Shown: positions 7,288-15,213 of the stretch, piece by piece
How the letters are laid out: each line of letters opens with the position of its first letter
How positions within the stretch are numbered: the first letter of the stretch is position 1
Assembly (NCBI RefSeq): GCF_946479715.1
Contig: NZ_CAMLHF010000105.1
Span: forward strand, 1-18,006
Direction: 5' to 3'
DNA length: 18,006 nt
Origin: an uncultured Pedobacter sp.
GTDB lineage: Bacteria; Bacteroidota; Bacteroidia; Sphingobacteriales; Sphingobacteriaceae
Position numbers and translations under genes: made by a program
Notes under the pieces: generated by a model
Database searches by the model: none
What the model was told of the DNA's origin: nothing
Seen by the model: the letters and a program-made list of their open reading frames with translations, nothing else

Positions 7288-9309
7288 ATGAAAAATTCAA
7301 AATACTTATTGTCTCTTTTATTACTGGGTGCAGGTATAATAAATTCAAATGCACAAACTGAAAGTCAAATATTTCCAATCGTTACTGTTCCTATTCCTAA
7401 AGAAATAGCACTTGAAGTTGGTGGAATGACCTTTTTACCTAATGATGAGTTGGCTGTTGCTACTCGCCGTGGCGAGGTATGGATTATCACAAATCCATAT
7501 ATGAAAAACGGACAGCAACCTAAATATCGCTTGTTTGCACATGGCATGCATGAGGTATTAGGCTTAAATTATGTGAAGGGAGATATTTACCTGACTCAAC
7601 GGGCTGAACTTACTCGTCTTCGCGATCTGGACGGTGATGGTGAAGCCGATGAATACCGAACAATGTATTCCTGGCCATTATCGGGCAATTATCATGAATA
7701 TGCCTACGGCCCTATGCTCGACAAGGATGGCAACATGGTAGTTACCCTAAATCTAGGGTGGATAGGTTTTGGAGAAAGCATGTCCAAATGGCACGGCTGG
7801 ATGCTCAAATTCACTCCTGATTTTACGATGAAGCCCTTTGCCACTGGTTTCCGTTCACCTGCAGCTTTCGCTCTGAATAACAATGGTGATATATTTTATG
7901 CAGAGAATCAGGGCGATTGGGTAGGCTCAGGCAGCATCACGCATGTTGAAGAGGGCGATTTTTTAGGTAATCCGGCAGGTTTGATCTGGGCAGATCAGCC
8001 AGGCTCTCCGGTTAAGCTACGTAAAAAGGACATTCCGGATACAGGAGAGCCCAAATATGACGTAGCCAAGAGGGTGCCAGGATTAAAAACCCCGTCAGTA
8101 TGGATCCCACATTCTATCATGGGCAATTCAACTTCTGGAATCCTGAGTTATTCAGACAATGGAAATATGGGTCCTTTTAAGGGGCAATTGTTTGTTGGCG
8201 ATCAGGCCCAGAGCAAAATCAGCAGGGTATTCCTGGAAAAAGTTAAAGGCGTTTACCAAGGAATGGTGTTCCCCTTTCGCGAAGGATTTTCGTCAGGTAT
8301 ATTAAGAATGAACTGGGGTTCTGATGGCAGTATGCTTGTAGGTATGACTTCAAGAGGCTGGTCGTCTACAGGAAAAGAAGAATATGGACTGCAACGTTTA
8401 ACCTGGTCTGGCATCATGCCTTTTGAGGTTCAAACAGTAAAGGCTCATCCCGACGGTTTCGAGTTGGAATTTACCATGCCAGTAGATGAAAAAACTGCCC
8501 GTAATGCTGGCTCTTATAAATTATCGACTTTTACTTATAAATACCATCATATTTACGGAAGCCCGGTGATAAATCAATCTCCCCGAAACATTAAAGCAAT
8601 CGTAATCTCTCCAGATCATAAACGCGTACGATTAGTACTTGATAGTTTAAAAGAAGGGTATATTCATGAGATCAGAACTGAAGGACTACGCTCAGAAGGC
8701 GACAATACCCCTCTGCTCCACAATTATGGATATTATACTTTGAATAAGATTCCGGATGGAGAAAAAATAGTGGCAACGGCCGAAAACAAACCAACTGGTA
8801 GCATGCAGACTGCAAACGCAGCACAAAGTATGGATCATCATCACATGGGGGATATGACAGCCACCAACAACAAAATTACTGGTAGCACTGCAGCAGGGAA
8901 GCACGTTACCAAACAGCCAATAAGCTGGAAGAACGGGCCGGATAAAACCATTTTATTAGGAACCAAACCGGGATTGAAATTTGACATTACAAATTTAACT
9001 TTAAAAGCAGGCACTAAAGTGAAACTGACCTTTGCCAATACGGATGATATGCTGCACAATTTTGTGCTCACAACTCCAGGAGCGGGTAATGTTGTCGGAG
9101 AAATGGTGATGAAGATGGGGCTTGATGGTGAAAAGTATGATTTTGTTCCTAATAGTGCTAAGGTACTTGCACATACCACATTATTGCAACCAGGAAAATC
9201 AGATACTATTTATTTCACCGTACCAAAAACACCTGGTACATATCCATTTATCTGTTCTTATCCTGGTCATTATATGGTAATGAAGGGACAGATCAAAGTG
9301 ATTAAATAG
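7288..9309 (+). CDS. Secreted beta-propeller-like protein with C-terminal azurin-type copper domain
   Basis: A 673-residue exported protein with a signal peptide to about Ala22 (INSNAQ follows). Residues about 40-400 resemble a sugar/sorbosone-dehydrogenase-type (PQQ-like) six-bladed propeller. Examples are GGMTFLPNDELAVATRRGEVW, the Ca-binding-like DLDGDGEADEY, and GFRSPAAFALNNNGDIFYAENQGDW. An Ig-like region about 405-495 follows, then a low-complexity linker with MDHHHMGDM (515-523). The C-terminal domain (about 560-673) is a cupredoxin with type-1 copper ligands His590, Cys656, His661 and Met665 (CSYPGHYMVM). The 66-residue His-Cys spacing and the Cys+5/His+4 spacing equal those of azurin (H46, C112, H117, M121). 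It should move electrons in the periplasm, perhaps from a substrate oxidised by the propeller. The PQQ dependence and substrate are not shown by the sequence. Confidence 0.87.
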   Translation: MKNSKYLLSLLLLGAGIINSNAQTESQIFPIVTVPIPKEIALEVGGMTFLPNDELAVATRRGEVWIITNPYMKNGQQPKYRLFAHGMHEVLGLNYVKGDIYLTQRAELTRLRDLDGDGEADEYRTMYSWPLSGNYHEYAYGPMLDKDGNMVVTLNLGWIGFGESMSKWHGWMLKFTPDFTMKPFATGFRSPAAFALNNNGDIFYAENQGDWVGSGSITHVEEGDFLGNPAGLIWADQPGSPVKLRKKDIPDTGEPKYDVAKRVPGLKTPSVWIPHSIMGNSTSGILSYSDNGNMGPFKGQLFVGDQAQSKISRVFLEKVKGVYQGMVFPFREGFSSGILRMNWGSDGSMLVGMTSRGWSSTGKEEYGLQRLTWSGIMPFEVQTVKAHPDGFELEFTMPVDEKTARNAGSYKLSTFTYKYHHIYGSPVINQSPRNIKAIVISPDHKRVRLVLDSLKEGYIHEIRTEGLRSEGDNTPLLHNYGYYTLNKIPDGEKIVATAENKPTGSMQTANAAQSMDHHHMGDMTATNNKITGSTAAGKHVTKQPISWKNGPDKTILLGTKPGLKFDITNLTLKAGTKVKLTFANTDDMLHNFVLTTPGAGNVVGEMVMKMGLDGEKYDFVPNSAKVLAHTTLLQPGKSDTIYFTVPKTPGTYPFICSYPGHYMVMKGQIKVIK

Positions 9310-9318
9310 ATCATGAAC

Positions 9319-9840
9319 CTAGCGATTGTAATATGTTCTTCTTCCTTTAACCGTATTACAATAATCGTCTAAGTTCATTCGCAATAGATGAGCGCCAAGT
9401 GCCAGGCTTGCAAGAGTGTCGATGCCATATTTTTTATCCAGCAAGCTTAAAATATAATCTGTCATATAGGGATGAGTAAAATCATCCCTTTGAACTTTTA
9501 CCTCAAGGTTATTAATTGTGTAATAGTAGATCCAGCTCGTTATGATCTTTTGTATCAAGAATTCTTGCTCTGAACCCAATAGCTCATAATTTCTTTCTTG
9601 TACAGTAATGGGACTAAAATCTAAGTTTAGGAACTGTATAAAATGATTATAATGGACGTCAAATAATTCCCTGGTCAGATTGTTAAATAAACAATTGACA
9701 TTTTTATTTTCTACCCTCAGGTGTTTACCTTCGGGTCGGATAAAAAAAAGTTCAGCGGTTTTAACCCAGGGTTTTCCGGGTCGATAATGATAGATATCAT
9801 CCGGATGTCCGCTGTCCTTTGAGTAGAATAACTGTTTCAA
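9319..9840 (-). CDS. Hypothetical protein, translationally coupled to the acidic protein
   Basis: A 173-residue protein I do not recognise. It has no signal peptide, membrane segment or metal motif. It is rich in Tyr, Phe and Asn and has mixed alpha/beta character. The middle (about 90-120, EFLIQKIITSWIYYYTINNLEV) looks like an amphipathic helix plus strand, and the C-terminus ends basic (KGRRTYYNR). The only plausible start is TTG at the complement of 9838-9840. It overlaps the TGA stop of the upstream acidic gene as TTGA, and no in-frame ATG is available before about residue 128. The overlap implies translational coupling. It is convergent with the cupredoxin gene, nine bases apart. It is probably specific to Sphingobacteriaceae or close kin; the function is unknown. 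Confidence 0.72.
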   Translation of the reverse strand: MKQLFYSKDSGHPDDIYHYRPGKPWVKTAELFFIRPEGKHLRVENKNVNCLFNNLTRELFDVHYNHFIQFLNLDFSPITVQERNYELLGSEQEFLIQKIITSWIYYYTINNLEVKVQRDDFTHPYMTDYILSLLDKKYGIDTLASLALGAHLLRMNLDDYCNTVKGRRTYYNR

Positions 9841-10094
9841 TGCAATACGGCTTCTAGAAAATCTAGATCCTCCTCTTCATCAAACCCAAGCTCATCTTCT
9901 TCTTCAAAATCGAGGTTATCAAGATCTTCTTCAATTGGGAATTCATCATCCTCAAGATCGTCCATATCATCATCTTCAAATTGGATATCGTCGTCTTCTG
10001 GTGGGCCATTCAATATTGAATTCCAATTATCAGTTTCTGCTGTTAAGGCTGGATCCATGATCACTGTCTGCTTTTCTTTTATTTTGGTTTCCAT
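9837..10094 (-). CDS. Small, extremely acidic hypothetical protein
   Basis: An 85-residue protein from the ATG at the complement of 10092-10094. A TTG at 10118 would add eight residues, but the ATG is the better start. The N-terminal third is ordinary (METKIKEKQTVIMDPAL), with a NWNSILNGPPEDDD segment. In the last 56 residues 31 are Asp or Glu, interspersed with regularly placed Leu, Phe and Ile (DLDNLDF, DLDFLEAVL). The regular hydrophobics suggest a short binding segment rather than pure low complexity. No signal peptide or membrane segment is present. Possible roles are binding a basic partner, such as the basic C-terminus of the coupled downstream protein, or nucleic-acid mimicry; both are inference. 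The stop overlaps the next start by four bases. Confidence 0.7.
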   Translation of the reverse strand: METKIKEKQTVIMDPALTAETDNWNSILNGPPEDDDIQFEDDDMDDLEDDEFPIEEDLDNLDFEEEDELGFDEEEDLDFLEAVLH

Positions 10095-10166
10095 AAAGCT
10101 GTTTTGATTAGTTTTCAAATTTTACCAATACGCTCGTCCAAAGTATTAAGGTATACCCTAAAAAAT

Positions 10167-10203
10167 ATTAAAACCTTAATTACTTTAAATTTACGGTTTT
10201 AAT
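10167..10203. repeat. Inverted repeat in the divergent intergenic region
   Basis: ATTAAAACC (10167-10175) and GGTTTTAAT (10195-10203) are perfect 9-bp inverted copies with a 19-base AT-rich spacer. They lie between the acidic gene and the hydroxyproline operon, in a 253-base gap that otherwise shows only AT-rich DNA and one promoter-like box. It could be an operator, for example for the AraC-family protein at 15214, or chance; nothing decides between these. Confidence 0.35.
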
Positions 10204-10323
10204 TGAGAACTAGGAAGATAAAAAAAATCATCTGGTCGTGCAGCAGCACTGTCTTTTCTCAATATTGTCAATTTATTAGAAAAGCCAGCTAAATTCCGCA
10301 TCTCTTCATGCCTTTCTGTAGGT

Positions 10324-10331
10324 TATTTTTG
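10324..10331 (+). promoter_or_regulatory. Putative -7 box of the hydroxyproline operon
   Basis: TATTTTTG matches TAnnTTTG and is followed by TTA, as in the promoter-like sequences at 5054 and 6492. No convincing -33 box is seen at the usual distance, which would fit a promoter that needs an activator. The box ends 16 bases before the first ATG, so the leader would be very short. Confidence 0.35.
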
Positions 10332-10347
10332 TTAAAAAAATTAAACT

Positions 10348-11283
10348 ATGAAAATAAAATGGTCGGGCGTATTTCCAGCCGTAACAACCAAGTTTACGGA
10401 TAATGATGAGTTAGATTTCAATGCATTTGACAAAAACATCAATGCCCAGCTCGAGGCAGGGGTTGATGGGCTAATCCTGGGAGGCTCTCTGGGCGAAGCA
10501 AGCTCCCTCACAAACGAAGAAAAATTTGGGTTACTGTCTCATACCATAAAATTGGTAAATGGCAGGATACCGGTTTTACTGAATATTGCAGAATCAACTA
10601 CCAAAGCAGCAGTACAAGTTGCAAAAACAGCTAAGGAATTAGGCGCCAGCGGCTTAATGCTTTTACCACCAATGCGTTATTATGCCGATGATGAAGAAAC
10701 GCTTGCTTTTTTTAAAGCTGTTGCTGAAAGTACAGACTTACCAATCATGATTTACAACAATCCGGTAGATTATAAGATTGAGGTAACACTAGATATGTTC
10801 GCAGAACTTGCTAACTATGAAAACATCCAGGCTGTCAAAGAATCCACCAGGAACATTTCGAACATTACAAGAATGATCAACAGATTTGGAGATCGGTTTA
10901 AAATCTTTACCGGAGTAGATCCTATCGCTATGGAAAGTCTGGTAATGGGAGCGCATGGATGGGTTGCTGGACTTGTAGATGCTTTTCCGAAGGAAACGGT
11001 GGCAATTTATCGCTTGGTAAAATCTAACAGGATACAGGAAGCTTTAACAATTTACAGGTGGTTCCTTCCAGTTCTTGAATTAGATATTCATCCTAAACTT
11101 GTACAATATATAAAACTCGCTGAGGTGGGTACCGGTATAGGAACAGAAAACGTAAGAGCACCGCGATTAAAAATTAAGGGTGAAGAACGCGAGCGTGTGC
11201 TTAAGATTATTAATGATGCATTGGCGGCAAGACCTGTACTGCCAGAAAACAGCTGGGGAGTGTTAGAATTACCAACCGTATGA
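10348..11283 (+). CDS. DapA/NAL-family lyase, likely 1-pyrroline-4-hydroxy-2-carboxylate deaminase
   Basis: A 311-residue class I aldolase-type (beta/alpha)8 barrel. GGSLGE (45-50) stands where DapA has its GTTGE-type motif, Tyr136 lies in IYNNP, and the Schiff-base lysine is Lys164 in AVKEST. True dihydrodipicolinate synthases belong to lysine synthesis. Here the gene heads an operon with a semialdehyde dehydrogenase, a hydroxyproline epimerase and an FAD amino-acid dehydrogenase. The known pathway role for this superfamily in that setting is deamination of 1-pyrroline-4-hydroxy-2-carboxylate to 2-oxoglutarate semialdehyde plus ammonia, in the cytosol. The ATG follows a promoter-like box, and the TGA overlaps the next ATG (ATGA, 11280-11283). 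The family is certain; the exact substrate rests on context. Confidence 0.88.
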   Translation: MKIKWSGVFPAVTTKFTDNDELDFNAFDKNINAQLEAGVDGLILGGSLGEASSLTNEEKFGLLSHTIKLVNGRIPVLLNIAESTTKAAVQVAKTAKELGASGLMLLPPMRYYADDEETLAFFKAVAESTDLPIMIYNNPVDYKIEVTLDMFAELANYENIQAVKESTRNISNITRMINRFGDRFKIFTGVDPIAMESLVMGAHGWVAGLVDAFPKETVAIYRLVKSNRIQEALTIYRWFLPVLELDIHPKLVQYIKLAEVGTGIGTENVRAPRLKIKGEERERVLKIINDALAARPVLPENSWGVLELPTV

Positions 11284-12851
11284 ACGGAAGGAGCATAATT
11301 GCATCTCAATACTCAAAAAGGACAACTAAAGCATTCTATGCAAGTAATCCCGCATCAAGTGAGTTACTTAAAGAGCAATTTTTCAATGCTGTTGCCGAAG
11401 ATTTGAATGAGGCAATGACTGCAGCGACGGAAGCTCATTACAAACAACTCCCTAAAAGTACCCGGGTTACCTTTCTCAGAAGCATAGCAGAAGAACTTGA
11501 GCTTCTTAGTGAAGAATTGGTACAGCGTGCGCAGTTGGAAAGTGGTTTAACTAAAGTACGCTTAACAGGAGAATTGGCAAGAACTACCGGGCAACTAAGG
11601 CTCTTTGCAGATCAGGTTGAAGAAGGTTCATGGCTCAATGCCATCATTGATACCGCTATACCAGATCGGAAACCGGTTCCTAAACCCGACATCAAGCGAA
11701 TGCTGGTTCCCTTGGGGCCGGTGGTTGTGTTCGGTGCGAGTAATTTCCCACTTGCGTTTTCTGTTGCCGGAGGAGATACTGCTTCTGCATTTGCCGCCGG
11801 TTGCCCTGTTATTGTGAAAGCCCATGCTGCCCATCCAGGTACCAGTGCACTTGCTGGTCAGGCAATCGTGCGTGCCCTAAACAAATCGGGAGTGCATCAT
11901 GGCTTCTTTTCAATGTTATTTGATGAGGGTTATGAAATAGGAGAAATGCTTGTTAAGCACCCAGAAACCAGAGCGGTCACTTTCACAGGTTCATATCAAG
12001 GTGGAATGGCTTTACTCAAAATGGTACAGCAGAGAAAAAATCCGATTCCATTTTTTGCAGAAATGGGAAGTATAAACCCTGTATTTCTGTTGCCACAGGC
12101 ATTAAAAAGCAGGGCCGGGCAAATTGCTTCCACTTATGCAGGATCAATTACCATGGGTGCAGGACAATTTTGTACAAACCCTGGTTTGCTGATAGCAGTA
12201 AAATCAAAGGAGCTTGATCTTTTTACAGAACAGTTAAAAGTAGAAATAGAGCGTGTAGCTTCTGCTACAATGCTCACAGCGGGTATCTACAACAATTATA
12301 AAAAACGAACCACAGAGGTACTTAAACAACCAAATGTAAAAGTTTTAGCTGCTTCTTCACTTTTAAATGCCGATGATAGCTGTCAGGCACTACCCGTTGT
12401 ATCGACAATTTCGGGGAGCGAATTTCTCCAAAATCCAATGCTTCAGGAAGAAATTTTTGGGCCATATTCTATGCTCGTTATAGCCGACGACATCAACCAA
12501 CTTACAGACATAGCCAATGTTCTGCAGGGGCAATTGACCATTACAATAATGGCAGAACCATTGGAACTGACTGAATATCATTTGCTGATCGAGAAGTTAA
12601 AAGATAAAACGGGTCGTTTAATCCTGAACAATCCACCAACAGGCGTAGAGGTTTGTGCTGCCATGCAACACGGTGGCCCTTTCCCAGCTACAAATGATTC
12701 ACGTTTTACCTCTGTGGGATCAACCGCTGTGCTTCGTTTTTGCCGACCGTTAGCCTGGCAGAACTGGCCTGATGAAATGCTTCCTGATGAATTAAAAGAA
12801 AACAATCCACTCAATATTTTCAGATTGATAAATAACAAATGGACTAAATAG
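11280..12851 (+). CDS. 2-Oxoglutarate semialdehyde dehydrogenase (KGSADH-type aldehyde dehydrogenase)
   Basis: A 523-residue NAD(P)-dependent aldehyde dehydrogenase that would oxidise 2-oxoglutarate semialdehyde to 2-oxoglutarate, the last step of hydroxyproline breakdown. Catalytic residues are in place: Asn155 in FGASNFPLAF, Lys180 in VIVKAHAAHPG, Glu261 in FFAEMGSINP and nucleophile Cys298 in GAGQFCTNPG. NFPLAFSVAGGDTASA and AEMGSINPVF are characteristic of the KGSADH clade rather than of general ALDHs. The start overlaps the upstream stop by four bases, and the epimerase ATG follows the TAG after two bases, so it is translationally coupled on both sides. Related enzymes act in pentose and glucarate routes, but the neighbours point to hydroxyproline. 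Confidence 0.92.
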   Translation: MNGRSIIASQYSKRTTKAFYASNPASSELLKEQFFNAVAEDLNEAMTAATEAHYKQLPKSTRVTFLRSIAEELELLSEELVQRAQLESGLTKVRLTGELARTTGQLRLFADQVEEGSWLNAIIDTAIPDRKPVPKPDIKRMLVPLGPVVVFGASNFPLAFSVAGGDTASAFAAGCPVIVKAHAAHPGTSALAGQAIVRALNKSGVHHGFFSMLFDEGYEIGEMLVKHPETRAVTFTGSYQGGMALLKMVQQRKNPIPFFAEMGSINPVFLLPQALKSRAGQIASTYAGSITMGAGQFCTNPGLLIAVKSKELDLFTEQLKVEIERVASATMLTAGIYNNYKKRTTEVLKQPNVKVLAASSLLNADDSCQALPVVSTISGSEFLQNPMLQEEIFGPYSMLVIADDINQLTDIANVLQGQLTITIMAEPLELTEYHLLIEKLKDKTGRLILNNPPTGVEVCAAMQHGGPFPATNDSRFTSVGSTAVLRFCRPLAWQNWPDEMLPDELKENNPLNIFRLINNKWTK

Positions 12852-12853
12852 CC

Positions 12854-13855
12854 ATGAATAGTAAAACTTTTTTTTGTGTAGATGCACATACCTGCGGTAA
12901 CCCGGTAAGACTTGTCGCCGGTGGAGGACCTGTCCTAAACGGGAAAAATATGAGTGAGAAACGGCAACATTTTTTGAAAGAATTTGATTGGATCCGCAAG
13001 GGGTTAATGTTTGAACCCCGGGGCCATGATATGATGTCGGGCAGTATACTTTATCCGCCTCATGATCCTGAAAATGATGTTGCTGTATTATTTATAGAAA
13101 CAAGTGGCTGCCTTCCAATGTGCGGACATGGTACTATTGGCACCATCACTATAGCCATTGAAGAAGGATTAATAAAACCAAAAATCCCAGGACTTGTACG
13201 TATGGAGGCACCTGCCGGTCTGGTTCTAATTGAATATAAAGAAACAGCTAGAAAAGTGATTTCTGTTAAACTTCGAAATGTGCCGGCGTACCTTGCCGCT
13301 GAAAATCTTTCGATTGAATGTCCTGAATTGGGAGAACTTTTTATTGATGTTGCCTATGGCGGTAATTTCTATGCCATTATTGATCCCCAGAAGAATTTTA
13401 AAGGACTGCAGGAACATACAGCCAGTCAACTCATTAGCTGGAGCCGGGATATGCGTACGAAAATCAATGAAAGATATAGTTTTATACACCCTCAGGATCC
13501 TACAATTAATGGTTGCAGCCATATTCTTTGGGCCGGAGATACGATTGATCCTACCGCTACCGCTCGAAATGCAGTATTTTATGGCGACAAAGCTATAGAT
13601 CGTTCACCTTGTGGTACAGGTACATCGGCTAGAATGGCGCAGTGGCATGCAAAAGGAAAATTGAAAAAGGGAGATGTTTTTATTCACGAAAGCATCATAG
13701 GAAGCAAATTTACGGGTAGGATTGAGGATGTTGCTAAGATGGACAAATACGATGCTATTATTCCAAGCATCGAAGGTTGGGCCGAAGTATATGGATACAA
13801 CACCATCAAAATAGATGACAGAGATCCATATGCTCATGGATTTCAGGTGATATAA
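12854..13855 (+). CDS. 4-Hydroxyproline 2-epimerase (proline racemase family)
   Basis: A 333-residue cofactor-independent enzyme that would convert trans-4-hydroxy-L-proline to cis-4-hydroxy-D-proline, the entry step of the pathway. Both catalytic cysteines of the two-base mechanism are present: Cys90 in LPMCGHGTIG and Cys253 in RSPCGTGTSA. Having Cys rather than Thr at the second site argues for an epimerase and against a trans-3-hydroxyproline dehydratase. The DAHTCGNPVRLV opening and the EPRGHDMMSG segment (54-63) are typical. Proline racemase proper is a near relative, but the operon favours hydroxyproline. It sits between the semialdehyde dehydrogenase (2-base gap) and the FAD dehydrogenase (14-base gap). 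Confidence 0.93.
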   Translation: MNSKTFFCVDAHTCGNPVRLVAGGGPVLNGKNMSEKRQHFLKEFDWIRKGLMFEPRGHDMMSGSILYPPHDPENDVAVLFIETSGCLPMCGHGTIGTITIAIEEGLIKPKIPGLVRMEAPAGLVLIEYKETARKVISVKLRNVPAYLAAENLSIECPELGELFIDVAYGGNFYAIIDPQKNFKGLQEHTASQLISWSRDMRTKINERYSFIHPQDPTINGCSHILWAGDTIDPTATARNAVFYGDKAIDRSPCGTGTSARMAQWHAKGKLKKGDVFIHESIIGSKFTGRIEDVAKMDKYDAIIPSIEGWAEVYGYNTIKIDDRDPYAHGFQVI

Positions 13856-13869
13856 GATATAAGAAACAA

Positions 13870-15111
13870 ATGCAGAAAATTATAATAATAGGGGCTGGAA
13901 TTGTTGGACTGAGTTCCGCCTATTACCTAAGCAAAAAGGGACATCATGTAACCGTAATCGACAAAGGCAGTATTAAAGACAGTTGCTCATTCGGTAATGC
14001 GGGTATGATTGTTCCCAGTCATTTTATCCCGCTTGCAGCACCGGGAATGATTAGTCAGGGGTTTAGATGGATGTTCAATAGCAGCAGCCCATTTTATGTA
14101 AAGCCATCCTTAAGTTCGGGGCTGCCTGCCTGGGGCATCAAATTTCTTCGAAAGGCCAATAAAAAGCATGTGGCAGAATCCGCGGAGCCATTGCGAAACA
14201 TTTCACTACTCAGCAAAAAATTATATGAAGGGCTTTATAGCAATCCTTCACTGGATTTTGACCTCATCAAAAATGGAATTTTAGCTTACTATAAAACCGA
14301 AGCTGCTGCAGAAGAAGAATTGCATTTGGCACTTAAAGCAAAGGAACTTGGGTTGGATATAGCTATATTAAATTCCGACGAATGTAAGGCACTCCAGCCA
14401 AAACTGGATCTGGATGTACTTGGAGCGGCTCACTACCGATGCGATGCACATCTTGATCCAGCTAAATTAATGGAATTATTAACCCGGCATTTGGAAAAAC
14501 AGGGAGTAGAGATCTTGCGAAATCTAGAGGTTACAGGTATCGAGCGCTCGGGCAAGAATATTACCGCTATCTATACCGGAGCAACAAAGTGGAATGCCGA
14601 CCAATATGTATTGGCAGCAGGAGCCTGGTCGCCTTCACTTGCAAAAATGTTAAATCTGAATTTATCACTGATGCCCGGCAAAGGATATTCATTTATGGAG
14701 GATGAACCGGAACAAAGAATGACCATTCCGGCATTACTGTGTGAAGCCAGAGTTGCCATTACTCCAATGAACGGACAACTCAGATTTGGGGGAACAATGG
14801 AAATAGCAAAAATTAACAACAAAATAAATATGAACAGGGTCCAGGGAATTTTAGAATCCGTGCCCAAATACTTTCCCGGGTTAGCACCTAAACTGCCCAA
14901 TCCTGATAAAATCTGGTATGGCTTCAGACCTTCATCTCCTGATGGGTTGCCTTATATCGGATACAGTTCCAGCACAGCTAATTTGGTAATTGCTACCGGC
15001 CACGGAATGATGGGCTTAAGTCTTGGCCCCGCAACAGGATTACTTGTAAGTCAACTACTTGATCAGGAAAAAACAGAAATAGAAATTTCACCTTTCCATC
15101 CCGACAGATAA
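13870..15111 (+). CDS. FAD-dependent D-amino-acid dehydrogenase, likely cis-4-hydroxy-D-proline dehydrogenase
   Basis: A 413-residue DadA/DAO-type flavoprotein. It begins MQKIIIIGAGIVGLSSAYYL with the dinucleotide motif GAGIVG (8-13) and an acidic strand end (TVIDKG) for the ribose. SFGNAGMIVPSH (about 40-51) and the C-terminal FRPSSPDGLPYIG and GHGMMGLSLGPATG blocks are standard for DadA-like enzymes. In this operon it should oxidise cis-4-hydroxy-D-proline to 1-pyrroline-4-hydroxy-2-carboxylate, passing electrons to a quinone or other acceptor. It is encoded as one subunit, unlike the multi-subunit LhpBEF-type enzyme of pseudomonads. It is the last gene of the operon; a hairpin follows at 15122. 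Other D-amino-acid substrates are possible. Confidence 0.9.
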   Translation: MQKIIIIGAGIVGLSSAYYLSKKGHHVTVIDKGSIKDSCSFGNAGMIVPSHFIPLAAPGMISQGFRWMFNSSSPFYVKPSLSSGLPAWGIKFLRKANKKHVAESAEPLRNISLLSKKLYEGLYSNPSLDFDLIKNGILAYYKTEAAAEEELHLALKAKELGLDIAILNSDECKALQPKLDLDVLGAAHYRCDAHLDPAKLMELLTRHLEKQGVEILRNLEVTGIERSGKNITAIYTGATKWNADQYVLAAGAWSPSLAKMLNLNLSLMPGKGYSFMEDEPEQRMTIPALLCEARVAITPMNGQLRFGGTMEIAKINNKINMNRVQGILESVPKYFPGLAPKLPNPDKIWYGFRPSSPDGLPYIGYSSSTANLVIATGHGMMGLSLGPATGLLVSQLLDQEKTEIEISPFHPDR

Positions 15112-15121
15112 TACGATTTTA

Positions 15122-15164
15122 GCTACCTATAGCCGGATATTAGCATTGTCAAGCTATAGGTGGC
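15122..15164 (+). terminator. Hairpin terminator closing the hydroxyproline operon
   Basis: GCTACCTATAGC (15122-15133) pairs with GCTATAGGTGGC (15153-15164), a 12-bp stem with one G-T wobble, a 19-base loop and a short ACTCTTTT tail. It lies 10 bases after the FAD dehydrogenase stop and before the AraC gene. The long loop and weak T tract make termination probably partial. Confidence 0.6.
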
Positions 15165-15213
15165 ACTCTTTTGGTTAAGATTGTGTAAATTAGGTATTAA
15201 TAAACAGGAGCGT

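Noticed and set aside
9853..9867. TCTAGA-AAA-TCTAGA palindrome
   Set aside because: It falls in the coding sequence of the acidic protein and arises from its Asp-Leu-Asp-Phe-Leu-Glu codons; no sign of a regulatory role.
9888..10005. Tandem repeat of tcatc/tcttc-like units
   Set aside because: It is the codon pattern of an Asp/Glu-rich protein, without a constant repeat unit; it is low complexity, not a CRISPR or tandem array.
10348..11283. Lysine-biosynthesis DapA
   Set aside because: The motif is GGSLGE rather than the usual GTTGE-type, and the gene is coupled to a semialdehyde dehydrogenase and a hydroxyproline epimerase.
13278..13598. Open frame of 106 codons on + within the epimerase gene
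   Set aside because: It lies wholly inside a gene with both catalytic cysteines and full family length; it is a shadow frame. Several other internal frames were dropped for the same reason (for example 8841-9179 and 14571-14900 on -).
15160..15213. GTG start giving an AraC protein 18 residues longer
   Set aside because: The GTG lies inside the terminator stem and the extra residues look non-coding, while the ATG at 15214 has CAGGAG at proper spacing.
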